From contig NC_087104.1 of assembly GCF_963855985.1 (NCBI RefSeq), forward strand, positions 6,696,001-6,760,000: 64,000 nucleotides of DNA, written 5' to 3'. Shown here one piece after another: positions 11,100 through 22,499 of the stretch. Both the position numbers and the translations under genes were made by a program. The notes beneath the pieces are model-generated. The model was not told where the DNA came from and searched no databases. It saw only the letters and a list, made by a program, of their open reading frames with translations. Origin of the DNA: Ostrinia nubilalis (lineage: Eukaryota > Arthropoda > Insecta > Lepidoptera > Crambidae). The stretch's first letter is position 1; every line of letters begins with the position of its first letter.

Positions 11100-11544
11100 A
11101 AAAAACTCTAGGATCAGCCAGGTCAACGCCCGGTCTGCTCCAAATTCAGCCGTCACGTTGTGTCACTGCGCAAACACCACGTACGTCCCTTTATACAAAT
11201 GCATTACGTGAACATGGCACGGTATTTGCTTTTCCCTTATTTGTGCAGTGAATGATTGATTTTATTTCCTATTCGACGTATTCAACGTTGGCTTTGTTTT
11301 TATTCTTGGAAATTGGAGTAGCATTTTACTGGTCTTTAATTGAAGGTAGGTTCATCACTACTTGAGAATTATGTACCTACAATATACATATAACTACTAT
11401 GTATTTCACAGAACTTTCAATGAGAATATACAATGAAGTTCTACTACATCCGTCTTTCTTCACGTCGAAGAATGGACCTTTATGTCAAGTTTGGACGAAT
11501 TGTGAGCTTTAGATGTGTGTGACCTTTATTACGAAGTGTACTCT

Positions 11545-13150
11545 TAAGGTAAGTGCCCCCTACTTCGGTATATTAAGGCTCTTACGACTTTAACGTTTTA
11601 TTTAAAAATAACCAAGCATGATATCAGTATGAAAGCTTTTGTATGCTAAACTTTGGTCTTTTGACAGTAAGTTAATACATAATTTATAGTTATATAGTTT
11701 GAACTTTTTTTTATATTAATTGTTCTGCGGACCTCTTGTTTGGATCCTGTTTCGTGACAAAATTTTGCTCTGTTTCTAAGTTCGTGAACTCATGTCCCCT
11801 ATTTCGGGATAAGGTTTTATGCATACAGTTAGGATATTTTAATAATGATTAAGGGTTTAATAAATTTAAAAACGATAATAAAAATTTACAATAAAATAAT
11901 TATGTGAAATTGACGATATTACTTACCTGAAATATTCATAAGAAATAATGTGTCTAGTATAATATTTTGATTTGTTAATTCTAACAATATGTGAAAATAT
12001 TTATATAACCATTAGAAATGTGGAGGGACTTACCCCCCCCCCCCCCCCCCTTCGTACCCATAAAATTTTGATTTGTAACCCCCCCCCCCCCCTTCTCCCC
12101 ATAATCCCACCCCTGGAGCTATTTCAAGTGAGGGTAGCGCCCCCCGCCCCCTGAAAATAACCCCAGATACGCCAATGACTCATAATAAAAGTAATTAATT
12201 AATTTCTTAGGTAGGTAAGTATTAAAAACTAAAAAATATGTCGATTTCTTTGATGGTGTGTGTCATAAAAGTACCTAATACCATACATTTATATATCACG
12301 AACTTGGAAAAAAGTAACAATAGTACGGTTCCTTGTTTCGTGATACTAATTATTCCAAATTCCCCATGTAAAATTCATGGATTATTGTCAAAATGTGTCA
12401 ATTAACTATTATCTATCCCATATACAATACAAATAAACAAAGATAAATAAAACAAATCGAAAGAAAACCAAAATTATGCTGGTACTACTTATGACAATTT
12501 ATCTTAAAATTGGTCATATATGTGAACTTCAAACTCGTGTCATATAAATTCTAGTGAACGAAACATATACCGAATTTAGGTCACGAGAAACTTAAATAAA
12601 TGCATTATTTGTTTCATAACTTACATTTAAATTATCATAAATAATTATTTAAAAACCAAGCATCAAAATATTATCCATTATATCCTTGAATCGGTAGTGT
12701 CACGAAATAGGGGACACACGAAAAATAATATGTACGCTATTTCGTGAGTCAATTATCGCAATTTTAAAGGAATTCTACGTTTTCATATAACTTTTTTCTA
12801 AGCCAAATCAATTGTCAAGGAACACATGAAACCACTATTACAAGTTTTATTTAAATGGACGTTCCTTCGCCTTTTTATAAGCTTAAGAAGTTGGAGCGCT
12901 AACCTTACGGTGAGAGCAACCTTTGCAAGCCGCACGGCTGTTTTTGGCTCTCTGAGAGTTTGAAGCTTCGTAATACTCTCATTTTTGGCGCCACAATGCT
13001 GGTACTTGGTTTTTTAGATAGCTTAAATAATAGAGTTTTTGCAGTAATGAAGAATTTTTATAAATAATATTCCATTTGCTTATTATTTGAGCTAGAAAAA
13101 AAACTTACGAACTTACGTACTATCACGAACTAGTAGCCGTTTACCTTACT
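11545..13150. mobile_element. Probable non-autonomous DNA element with CTATTTCGTGA repeats
   Basis: The ends form a weak inverted repeat (TTAAGGTAAGTGCCCCCTAC at the left; complement of the right is TAAGGTAAACGGCTACTAG). At least seven copies of an ATTTCGTGA-like motif occur inside in both orientations: GTCCCCTATTTCGGGA near 11794, GTTTCGTGA near 11749 and 12334, CACGAAATAGGGGAC near 12701, CTATTTCGTGA near 12737, TATCACGAAC near 13121 and others. Such repeats often bind transposase. Boundaries are approximate. Two long C runs lie inside it. Confidence 0.45.
12033..12092. repeat. Two poly-C tracts (18 C and 14 C)
   Basis: C runs at 12033-12050 and 12079-12092 are followed by further C-rich clusters to about 12150. 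The minus strand is therefore G-rich and could form G-quadruplexes. Long homopolymers like these are also assembly-error prone. Confidence 0.9.
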
Positions 13151-13624
13151 ACTACCATGGATTAATAGTGCTACTACTTATATGTCAAATAGTATTGTGA
13201 CTCTATTTTTGTATTTAATTCAAATGAAACTTGGTAAGTTCCTTTGTATCCCTACTTATTAATTTTATTCTTGATTCGCGATTACTGAGTTAATCGGTCT
13301 ATCTATTGTAAAACGGACTTGCTGTTTTAGGATCAAGGGCCAGGCATGAACGAAATACCAATGGGGATAATTTCTGCCATGAAGAAGGCTCAAGGCTTTT
13401 CTTGGAAATGCTTATTTGCATTAAACTAGCACCTGCCCTTTGGTTCTTCAATGTTTAGTTAGTTTTGTTGTAGGTACCGGGGTAAAGTTACTACAGTTTA
13501 ACCCGTAGTTAATTTTATCAGAAGAATACATAATAAAAGAAGTTTGAAGTATAAAATTGACTCGTTTAACTAAAACGGCCTACAACAATGGGACAAGAAA
13601 TGATCTAAAGATTTCGAAGAAGTC
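13151..13624. other. No supported feature
   Basis: AT-rich DNA without recognisable termini or exons. Confidence 0.4.
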
Positions 13625-13627
13625 TTA

Positions 13628-13740
13628 TGCCCGTTTTCACCATTCCCTGACTTTTAAGTGACCCCTATGGTAACATTTAACAGGCATTTTGTTTTCATAA
13701 GGGTCACTTAAAAATTAGGGATTTATTTTGAAAACGGACA
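13628..13740. mobile_element. PIF/Harbinger-like MITE of 113 bp
   Basis: It begins TGCCCGTTTTCACCATTCCC and ends in GAAAACGGACA. The inner arms (TTTTAAGTGACCC and GGGTCACTTAAAA) are complementary. TTA flanks both ends (13625-13627, 13741-13743). A sibling copy lies at 36778-36887. Confidence 0.8.
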
Positions 13741-13743
13741 TTA

Positions 13744-15065
13744 AAGTATCTACCGAAACCATCATCTGTTTGTATTTGTAGAACTCCTGTTACTTGCCTA
13801 AAAAGAATATAATTATAGAGAGTCATTAAAAGAATTTGCTAGAATTAACTCTCCGTCTAACTACGTTTAGAGTAAGTCCCGGGGCAACATTTATTTCCAC
13901 ACATTACGTAGCAAACGAACCCCGAGTTAGAACACGCAATCTCGGTAAGAATGTAAGTACTGCCTTTATTTATGGGCCCAAGATAGAGCTAAGGCCCTAC
14001 TACGAGAGTCGATTTCGATATACTTGACTCTGTCTCTCTTAAAGGAAAGCTGACGAGTGCGAAAAAGACATAACTATACCTCAAAATTAAATGTCAGAAA
14101 CATGTTATAAAAAGAAAATAAACCACAATGTTAAAAATCGTGTATAAATTTTTTAGACATTATTTTACTAAAATCAAAGGTAGGTCGAGCCACCAACAAC
14201 CGGCTTAATTTATTAAAATCGCGTTGTAGGTATTATTTGTTTCAACCTATGGTTAGGATATGGCTGGAATCAACCGAGTCTCATAAAAAATAACATGATT
14301 TCATGCTTCGAAGGCATGTTAACCCCTAAGATACCAAGGCCATAAAAGCCAAGTCAGATAGCCTATGTTAACTCATAAAAACGTACACCAGAGTTGGGTC
14401 CCCAGTTGTTACAGCCTACACAAATCAAGATCAAGAAGATTTAACCTACTTAGTAAAGAAAATAAGTAGATGTCTTTTATTTCAGTTTTCCCTCTGCTCG
14501 GTATAAAAATTGAGAAGCACTCGATTCCTCACAAACTTGAATTTTAAAACGTACGCGAATACGCTGTCGGAATTCATAATCACGTTACGACCGTGATATT
14601 TATCGTCACGTAATTTCATTGCGTACGTGACGCGCGGAACAGATACGTGTTACAGCCCTATCGATATTTAGGCAATATCAATATTTATGTCGGACTTCAG
14701 TCAGATTGAACGTTCAACGGTTAAATTAACTTGCATACAATTGCAAAATATGCGTGTTGCGTTTTGTAAATTATTTCTGTAAAATGCTATTACAATAATT
14801 TATTTAATATTATTTTTGGTTGATACAAAGCAGTGATTATTTTCTCTATGTATTTTGATATTTCCTACGTCCACAACTTCAAATTAGAAGTTGTAACGAC
14901 ACACTAGCACTCCAATCATAGTGTAATCTCTTCTCTGATTGGACAAACCGAGGCCGAAAGGAAATGTATCGAATGCTTTGCACGCCACATGAGATCAAAG
15001 CCGGCTAATTAAAAAGGGATCACTACTCGTATACTAGTACGATTACCTTTTAGAGAGTGCTATCG
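13744..15065. other. About 1.3 kb with no supported feature
   Basis: The stretch is AT-rich. There are short CpG-containing patches around 14550-14650 (CACGTAATTTCATTGCGTACGTGACGCG region) with no supporting coding sequence. Confidence 0.35.
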
Positions 15066-15069
15066 TTAT

Positions 15070-17466
15070 GGGCATTTCTACGGGGACGACCGATCGACCT
15101 ACTGGGGCGAAAAAAGTACTTTTAAAATTGAAGTACGGACTTGAAAAAAATCACACGTATTTATAGGACTCTTGACTTGATGGAGAGCATATTTAAAAGA
15201 CCGCCAGGTTTTACATCTCGCCTTGAAAAAATCCGAAAGTTCAAAAACGGGCGAAATTTGGCCTAAAATGGAGTGTCCGGTTTCCAGAATTTACTCGTTT
15301 TTGCTTCATAACTTTTGAAATAATAACTTCCCCATTATGATACCCACATTCGCAGAACAAGGGATAGTTAATAAAGCCATATAAATGAGTTTCTTTGTTG
15401 TAAGTCCTTGGGTTTTAATACAGTAACACATTTAAATTTTGTCCGACGTGTGTGTCTCAATTCCGTGATTTTTACTTTTGTGCTCCTATATCACTAACTA
15501 CGCACAGTAAGAACACCCACGACTGATTCCCATAAACTAGCAGTTGCACTCGAGTGGTCGATCAGTATAAAAGTGGGATCTGTCGCTTTGAGGAGCATTT
15601 TTCAGAGGTTTGAAATCACTCAGAATTTTTGGTCACTGGTCATTTCTCAAACCGGTGTGCGACATTAATGATGTTCATGAAGTATTTAATAAGATTACTG
15701 CTGAATTAATTAAGTATTTAACTGATATCTGCCATTACGTTTGGTAGAAATTGTTGTAATTTATAATGTTTTCGAGTAATTTGATGAAATGTGATTTTTC
15801 CTCAATTCCGTGGATCTCAATTCCGCGGAATATGGGGCATCGAATTGAGAAAACACGTACACCGAATTGATATTAAATGAAAATAGATACTTTTATTGTG
15901 CTATGAATTGTTTGTGTATCTTAAAATAATAATGAAATCAATAGAGCATAATAATAGGGTGAACTACCAATCATTGGACCGTACCAGTCATTGGACAGAA
16001 GACAATAAAACTTATTTTTTTGAGGTTTCATTAAAAATAACACTGCTATTGCTACTTATCAAAATAATTCTTCCAGGTTCTTCCCTCGACCTTCACCAGA
16101 TCGTCGGTCTACCTAGTGGGGGCCTGCTCACTGGTCCGTGGTTTCCACTCGACAACTTTTCAGTCCCAACAGCCATTATCTGTACGGTATTTCAGACGTA
16201 ATAGCGAAGCTTCCCGATCGATGCTTAGCTATGTTGAATCCAGCGATAGACCTCTTCCTCAAAGTTGGACCTAACTATCTGGACTCTTGTCCCAGGTATA
16301 CACAATTGTCAAAAACTTCGAGTGTAGTCTCCAACCTTCAGAGGAATGGGTGCAACACGGACATTTGACATGATTTTTGTCTTGTCCATGTTCATTTTGA
16401 GACCCACTTGTTGAGAGGCTCTGCGGAGGCCATCGAGCATTGTGCTTAGATCTTCCAAGGTCTCAGCCATGACTCCGATATCGTCCGCAATATCGCGACT
16501 CCTTGGTCTTCTGTATAATCTGCCGTAGCGTACCTGTGTGTGTACCATAATACTAAAGCCTTTTCGGAAACAAGCTTGTTCGGAAGACTGGAAGTCGTCG
16601 AGTCTGCAAGCGAGATGATTCGTAAGGACTCTCGAAAACAGCTTACGTGTTTACAACACGCCTCATAAGTGAGATGAGTCTATAATGCTATCACTACACT
16701 TCTGTGCCATACCGAAGGCGTTTTTTCTTCGAGAATGACGGAATTGAACTGCTTCTGTAGAGCCTTTAGTACCGGCGAAGCTCAGCCATGATGCCGTAAC
16801 ACCCGGTGCCTTGTTGTATTTCAGCTATTTGAGAGCCATTTTAATCGTGTACAAACTGACGTTCGATATATCTTCGGTATAGTGTCAGGTCAATCTAGCT
16901 CTTGGGTCTTGCAATATTTGTTTTATGTTTAAGGTTAAGAATAAATAAACAATGAGACCCTGTGTTATGTATTTATTTGTTTTATTTAAATAAAATTAAA
17001 ATAATATATAAATATTAAAAATTAATTATAGTTCTTTTTTAAAAAATTAAACATATTGATTAGGATTTTTGTTATATTCCATTGGTATTTCAGACACATA
17101 AACCTAAAATTAACCATCTAACTAATAGACCAGCAGTCAGATATCAAAACGTTTTAAGTATTTATTATATTGATTATTGAAATACATTAGGTATTTCTTC
17201 ATAATGTCATCAATTCTAAGTTTGTGGAGCGATTTTTATATTTGGAGATTCATTTCTCAATTCCGTGATTCATTTTCTCAATTCGGTGCTCTCTCAATTC
17301 GGTGCTTAACTTTTCTCATAAACCACTTCACAATATTTAGTGACAATGCTATTTTTACATTCAGAATGGAGTAAAATTTATTTTTTTGGATTGAAACTAC
17401 TTAAAAAACTAAATATAAATTTTAGCACCGAATTGAGAAAAAATACACCGTGCAGTAGAAATGCCC
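15070..17466. mobile_element. 2.4-kb DNA element with CTCAATTCCGTG internal repeats
   Basis: Perfect 12-bp terminal inverted repeats (GGGCATTTCTAC at 15070-15081, GTAGAAATGCCC at 17455-17466) are flanked by TTAT on both sides (15066-15069, 17467-17470). The 12-mer CTCAATTC[C/G]GTG recurs inside: 15456, 15801, 15816 (variant), 17256, 17277, 17293, and on the minus strand at 17426, with degenerate minus copies near 15839 and 15860. The repeats cluster toward both ends, with an RTE LINE piece between them, so it was about 1.55 kb before that insertion. No transposase was found. The TSD length does not settle the superfamily. Confidence 0.6.
16073..16912 (-). pseudogene. RTE-clade LINE reverse transcriptase fragment
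   Basis: Minus-strand translation gives, in order, a degenerate region before the palm (LTLYRRYIERQFV-like), KLFSRVLTNHLACRLDDFQS-like sequence, and the RT catalytic box as ADDIGVMAETLEDLSTML followed by GLKMNMDKTKIM. Next come a VYLGQ connection with an internal deletion and the WxTDDL-like C-terminal part near 16085-16110. RTE proteins are about 1000 residues with an apurinic-type endonuclease first. Here only RT and C-terminal parts survive, with frameshifts and stops. It lies nested inside the 15070-17466 element. Confidence 0.8.
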
Positions 17467-17470
17467 TTAT

Positions 17471-17837
17471 GCTATGAAATAAGTATTCGATTTCTGAATC
17501 CCAATAAGATATTGTGTTCGCACCACTAGCTGAGCTATTGCCCATTCATTACATTATCATTCATTAATTTTAAAGTAAAACAGACTCCAGAATCCAGAAT
17601 GTTGGATAGGTAGTTAATATGATAGAAACATAAATTGAGAAGGACTTGGCTTTTATCACCTGAGTGACCTAAAGTAGCTGTTAGTGAATCGGCTGATTTT
17701 ACTTTCAATGGTAAACTTTTTACTTCGGAAAGATTGACATTATGACTTCGCATAAAAGTTACCAGCCGATTAAAAAAGGAATCAATTCTATGAAGAAACC
17801 TTGTAAGTAACTTGACTAAGAGTAGATACAAGAAGAA
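17471..17837. other. No supported feature
   Basis: A 98-codon minus-strand frame at 17535-17831 has no recognisable content and runs into the ATG tail of the adjacent LINE. Confidence 0.35.
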
Positions 17838-18034
17838 TCATCATCATCATCATCATCATTTCAGCCATAGGACGTCCAGCTGAACATAGGCCTCCCCCAA
17901 TGCTTTCCACGTTGATCGATTGGTAGCGGCCTGCGTCCAGCGCTTCCCTGCTACCTTTACGATGTCGTCGGTCCACCTTGTAGGTGGACGTCACACGCTG
18001 CGTTTTCCGGTACGCGGCCTCCATTCCAGAACCT
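17838..18034 (-). mobile_element. RTE LINE 3' end with ATG-repeat tail
   Basis: The plus strand shows an (ATC)n run, TTTCAGCCATAGGACGTCCA, GGCCTCCCCCAATGCTTTCC and the WTDDI-encoding CGTCGGTCCACCTTG. Read on the minus strand this is the C-terminal end of the RTE protein, a very short 3' UTR and an (ATG/TGA)n tail, the usual RTE ending. It is 5' truncated. Confidence 0.75.
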
Positions 18035-19736
18035 TGAACAACAGGAATATGTCTACATAAACAATACAGCAGCACTGGACTTAAGACTTCGTATTTAACT
18101 TCAAGCAACTTCATTAAGTTGCTGGGTTGTTCATTAACAACCAGAATTATTTATTTCCAGTTCTGTCGTTGTTTATTTTTGCAATAACAAATTAACGATC
18201 AAAAGTTTCGTCTCGGAAAGGTTTTAACGAGTGCAAATTTCATTACTTTATAGCAGTTTATTTTGAAAAACTTTTGACCGACAAATATTTGTGTTGAAAT
18301 TTAAATTGTTTATTCATCCCTCGTTGGCGCTGGAATTTTGTTAGTGTTTTGATTTTAATTGTTGGAGAAGTATGCTTATTTATGTATCTACCTACATAAT
18401 TATACATATTTATATTGTTGTAATTAAGTGAATGTTTATAAAGGAGGCCTCATGGCTGCATGGTGGTTGGTATACCAATAAAACTACAATGAGTTTAAAT
18501 TCCGTTGGGAGAAAATGTTAGTGTGATGATACAGGCATTTTTAAGTTTACATGAATCGTGCGTGCCTATATTTACGCATGCTTAAACCTTTATCTAAACG
18601 CCATAGGCCATAGTACATGGGCTGCTTAGTTTGGTTAGTTTAATTAAATAATTAATTGCAATGATAGAAAAAAATATTAATTAATTTGAATAATATTTAA
18701 ATTTGATATTACGTAAAATGAGAGAGCAAATTTTTGAGTTGAGATGTGTATAAATAGTCCTGAAAAAGGCTAAGTTATTATAAATAAATAAATAAAATAA
18801 AATACGTTTATTTCGTACCAGACCGATACCATTATACTCGTAAGACTTTGAATTTGGTATTTTGACCTCTAGACAAGCTCAAGTTTTAGTGGTAGAAAAT
18901 TGATACAGAATACTATATTGGATACAATCTACAATTTATTTGTTGGCTTGTTTTGTATTAGAAAGGCTATGTTATCGGTAACTTGATAACTTTTGTCTAT
19001 CTTATCAAGTATATACCTACCTTGATTTGCTATTGTTTGATCGCTCGAGGCAAGAAACTTATACCAGATGTTGACCTTTACAAACTATAGGGATTTGAAG
19101 TTAGAATAGCAAATATCTTACATACATACTATACGAGTACTCTAATACTCTTAAACTAAAACATTCAATCATTGAATAATAACTTTACAATTAATAACTA
19201 TAAACTAATTTTAAATAAAATACGTACCTATTACGGTTCGAAGGCAATAAATACATTTTTTTTACCACATAATAAGCACAACAGATCGCTATTCGCTATC
19301 TTAATAAAGATATTTAAAGAAATGTTTACACAATATCATCAACAATATGGTGTAATTTAGCTCGCCTCAGAGTTAACACCGTTATTAAGCTTATAACTTA
19401 CGTACAAACCTATTGCTGAATTCACATTTTCTGCAAGAAATGTCTCTACTCTCCACAATTTTCGTTAAGCCCGTAACTCACAGTCTGGAAACCTCTTGTC
19501 TACGAACGCTCGATTCACCCGAGAGGACCTTTTCTTTCAAAAATGCATCACAATATGTGCCATCTAATACGACGTGCTTACTACTTTTTCTTCTTATTAT
19601 CTTTACTCACATTATTTTAATATCAATTTCATTAAGCTATCAGATTTTAACATACCATCTATTTTATGACGTTTTCTATGGTCAATTAAATTCTATGATT
19701 ATCCAGATTTATGACCATTATGGCTTAAACTATTAT
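18035..19736. other. About 1.7 kb with no supported feature
   Basis: AT-rich, with an A/T simple tract (TAAATAAATAAATAAA) near 18782. Small frames at 19172-19360 and 19413-19796 are not supported; the latter runs into a MITE. Confidence 0.4.
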
Positions 19737-19850
19737 GGCTGGGTTGCACCATCATACATTAACTTTAATAAATGTCAAAAGTCTGTCCGTACTTAAAACG
19801 CCGGTTATAGTTATAGATACTGTTAAAGTAAGATGGTGCCACTTAGCCTA
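19737..19850. mobile_element. GGCTGGGTTGCACC palindromic MITE, copy 1
   Basis: It starts GGCTGGGTTGCACCATCATA and ends with AGTAAGATGGTGCCACTTAGCC, so the ends are imperfect complements. Inside are AAATGTCAAAAGTCTGTC and the CCGGTTATAGTTATAG block shared by all family members. It is non-coding. Confidence 0.75.
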
Positions 19851-20286
19851 TAGCTCTAGACAAACGTTATGAACATTTCGGAAGATCGGTAGATAACAAT
19901 TTTATTAGCACAAATAATGCCTTTTGAACTTTTTTGTACGTCCTACATGGAATTCCGTTGAGTTCAGGACAAAAGAGTCCAATTCTGTCCAAGACCCCTA
20001 ACTCCTTCCACACCGTTTCAATCTAGCTAGACATAAGAATTGTTAGAGTCCGCCAAGGGTGTACTCAACAAGTCGCAGCCATCCGGTGCACAACATTTAT
20101 CGAATTTTACGCCTCGCTCCATTTAACGAGTGGATTCTACAATATCCTTGAAACGATATTTTACGAAATGTGCAAACTATTTACAATCCAAACAGTATGT
20201 TTGCAAGCTCGTAACTGAAGTGTGCAAATTAAGTAAACATCTAACATAGCATCTTTAAAAGAAAAATCTTTCGATCGCTTTAACCA
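19851..20286. other. No supported feature
   Basis: The block at 20090-20140 (CACAACATTTATCGAATTTTACGCCTCG in overlapping parts) resembles one at 20798-20845 (CACAACATTATTGAATTTCGCGCCCCG), suggesting two decayed copies of an unnamed repeat. Confidence 0.35.
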
Positions 20287-20345
20287 AAAGTCGTCCACTG
20301 CTGAACAAAGGTTTCTCACAACGACGTAGCCCGTATTCGTCCTTC
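20287..20345 (-). mobile_element. Decayed RTE LINE tail
   Basis: AGTCGTCCACTGCTGAACAA followed by AGGTTTCTCACAA matches the C-terminal coding end of the RTE family with several substitutions. Confidence 0.5.
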
Positions 20346-20911
20346 CCATGACCTTAACATGACTCTCATACTACTAGTATGATAGTTTAAATCTTTCATG
20401 ATGTCGTGCCCTGCGTGCCCAAACAACTGCATACAGGAAGATTTAATTAAGGCTACTGACAACGCCACTCTTGTGGCGGAGTTTTAGGCTGACGCTGTGT
20501 AGGTTTGTTGTCGACACGACAAGAAGAAGAAGTATGATAGTTGATGGCGAAAAAAGTCTGAATGAACTGTTTATAAAAGTGTTATCCTGCAGATTTATTT
20601 ATGTACGAGTGTTAATGGTACGTAAATATCTACGATAACCTAAAAACTATGATTAAGCAGTTTTAAACGTAAGCATAATCTCTCGATCTATAAACAACTT
20701 TATCTTAACTGTATAAAGTCCTATTCAATTTGCTCAACCTGTCTAAATGCTATTCTTCAAGGAGTGCTCAGCGATCCGCCCCTTCGTGGCGGGTCGTTCG
20801 TTACACAACATTATTGAATTTCGCGCCCCGCTTACTTGAGCCGTGGACGGAATTAAAATAAGCTCAAATAGTCCGACACCCTATAAAATCAACATAGCCA
20901 AATATAGTTTG

Positions 20912-21023
20912 GGCCGAGTTGCATCACCAAACTTTGACCGTAACTATAATGATAACCGGTGATTTTTGTATGGAGTTTGACAGATTTTTTACGATTGTTA
21001 CAGTCAAAGTAAGATGTGACTAA
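20912..21023. mobile_element. GGCTGGGTTGCACC palindromic MITE, copy 2 (degenerate)
   Basis: GGCCGAGTTGCATCACCAAA at the left, GATAACCGGTGATTTTTGTA with GGAGTTTGACAGATTTTT inside, and CAAAGTAAGATGTGACTAAG at the right correspond to the family consensus with many changes. Confidence 0.6.
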
Positions 21024-21276
21024 GTGAGTTTGTTTAGAAGACTATTTAAAGGCCTCTTTCACGATCTCCGAGTAAAGTTCTAAGTAGTTAACGTCCTGAT
21101 TAACACTATTTAGCAAGTCAAAGTAAGAATTATTATTTTGAATGGTCACTATCTTCAAAAATATTACGGTACGCACCAAATGATGGCCGTTTTCTTATAA
21201 AACTTAAAACTTATTTTACAGGATGCCAGCAATTTTTAAAATTGCTTAGTCATGAATCCTAATCAATGATTTCGAA

Positions 21277-21393
21277 GGCTGGGTTGCATCATCTTACTTC
21301 AACTTTGACAAACGTCAAAAATCTGTCAAACTCCATACAAAAATACCGGTGAACGTTATAGTTACGGGCAAAGTTAAGTGGTGCAACTCAGCC
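21277..21393. mobile_element. GGCTGGGTTGCACC palindromic MITE, copy 3
   Basis: Left end GGCTGGGTTGCATCATCTTA, internal AAATCTGTCAAACTCCATAC, right end GTTAAGTGGTGCAACTCAGCC (in overlapping parts). Confidence 0.75.
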
Positions 21394-21728
21394 GTAGTTT
21401 CCTACAAAAAAATTAAATGTCATTCCTAAGAAAAACGCAAAAATGTCTGTACGTTCCCATATTTTCCATACAAAATTTCATGGATACAGACACGTAATAG
21501 GTATTTTCCATAAGCGTAGACTAATGATGCACGGACGACAACATCTCCAACAAACTTATCAACATCATTAGCCAATACATTACTCTATTTAGCAAACTTG
21601 TATCATTAATAGAAATAAATAATTTCCTAGAAGTGCTTAGAGGCACGTGTCTTCTCAGTCGGAACTATCTAGAATTCTAGACGCTCCAAAGCTCGATATA
21701 TCTACGCTCTAGGCGGTTTACCAACATA

Positions 21729-21847
21729 GGCTGGGTTGCACCATCTTACTTTAACGGTAACTAGAACGATAACTTTTTGCTTTTTGTATGGAGTTTGACA
21801 GATTTTTGACGTTTGTCAAAATTAAAGTAAGATGGTGCAACCCAGCC
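21729..21847. mobile_element. GGCTGGGTTGCACC palindromic MITE, copy 4 (best preserved)
   Basis: The left end GGCTGGGTTGCACCATCTTA is an exact complement of the right end TAAGATGGTGCAACCCAGCC. The interior reads in the opposite orientation to copies 1 and 3 (TTTGTATGGAGTTTGACAGA). Confidence 0.85.
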
Positions 21848-22499
21848 TTAGTCTTATCTGTTATGTGCGTCGTAACCCTATTTACTAGTCCGTGAAAGTA
21901 AACACGGATTGGTTTGCTACATTAGACTTGTTTTGCCCTACAGATATTCACTTAAGAGCGTTTACGTCTAGCGTGGCATGTCAAGTTTAGGTAATTTCGA
22001 TGCTAGTTTTATTCACACTAAAATAATTATGACTGTGTGCGTGTTCTCACGCTCTATAGTCAAACCAAAATACTTTGATCCACCATCGTAAAAGTGTGCC
22101 AGGCTGTCAAGTGACAGCTCAAGGAAACTATAAAATCTTCAAATCTTCCAACACCGACTCCATAATTATAAATAATGGTATACATTAGTCCTAATCTATA
22201 CTTATAATAAATCTGTAGAGAGGTCAATTCTGTACATGAAATATATTTTCAAAATAACTATCAGGGGGTGATTAGTGATCGATACTGATGACAAAAATGC
22301 AATCAGTAAAATGTTTGTCTGTCTGTCTGTCTGTCTGTATGTTCCTTATAGAAACAAAAACTACTCTACGGATTTTAACGAAACTTGGTACAATTATTCT
22401 TCATACTCCTGGGCAGGTTATAGGATACTTAGGAATTCCCATGGGAACGGGCATTAGCGGGAAAATCCTTTTGTATGAAAAATCTAAACCGCTTAAGTT

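Noticed and set aside
15896..16368. Plus-strand frames of 101 and 76 codons
   Set aside because: Antisense to the minus-strand RTE reverse transcriptase fragment.
17788..18114. 108-codon minus-strand frame with a Met run
   Set aside because: The run of Met is the (ATG)n tail of an RTE LINE, not a protein feature.
22317..22337. GTCT repeats as a CRISPR-like or regulatory array
   Set aside because: Simple tetranucleotide run at a position where this moth repeat family usually has one.
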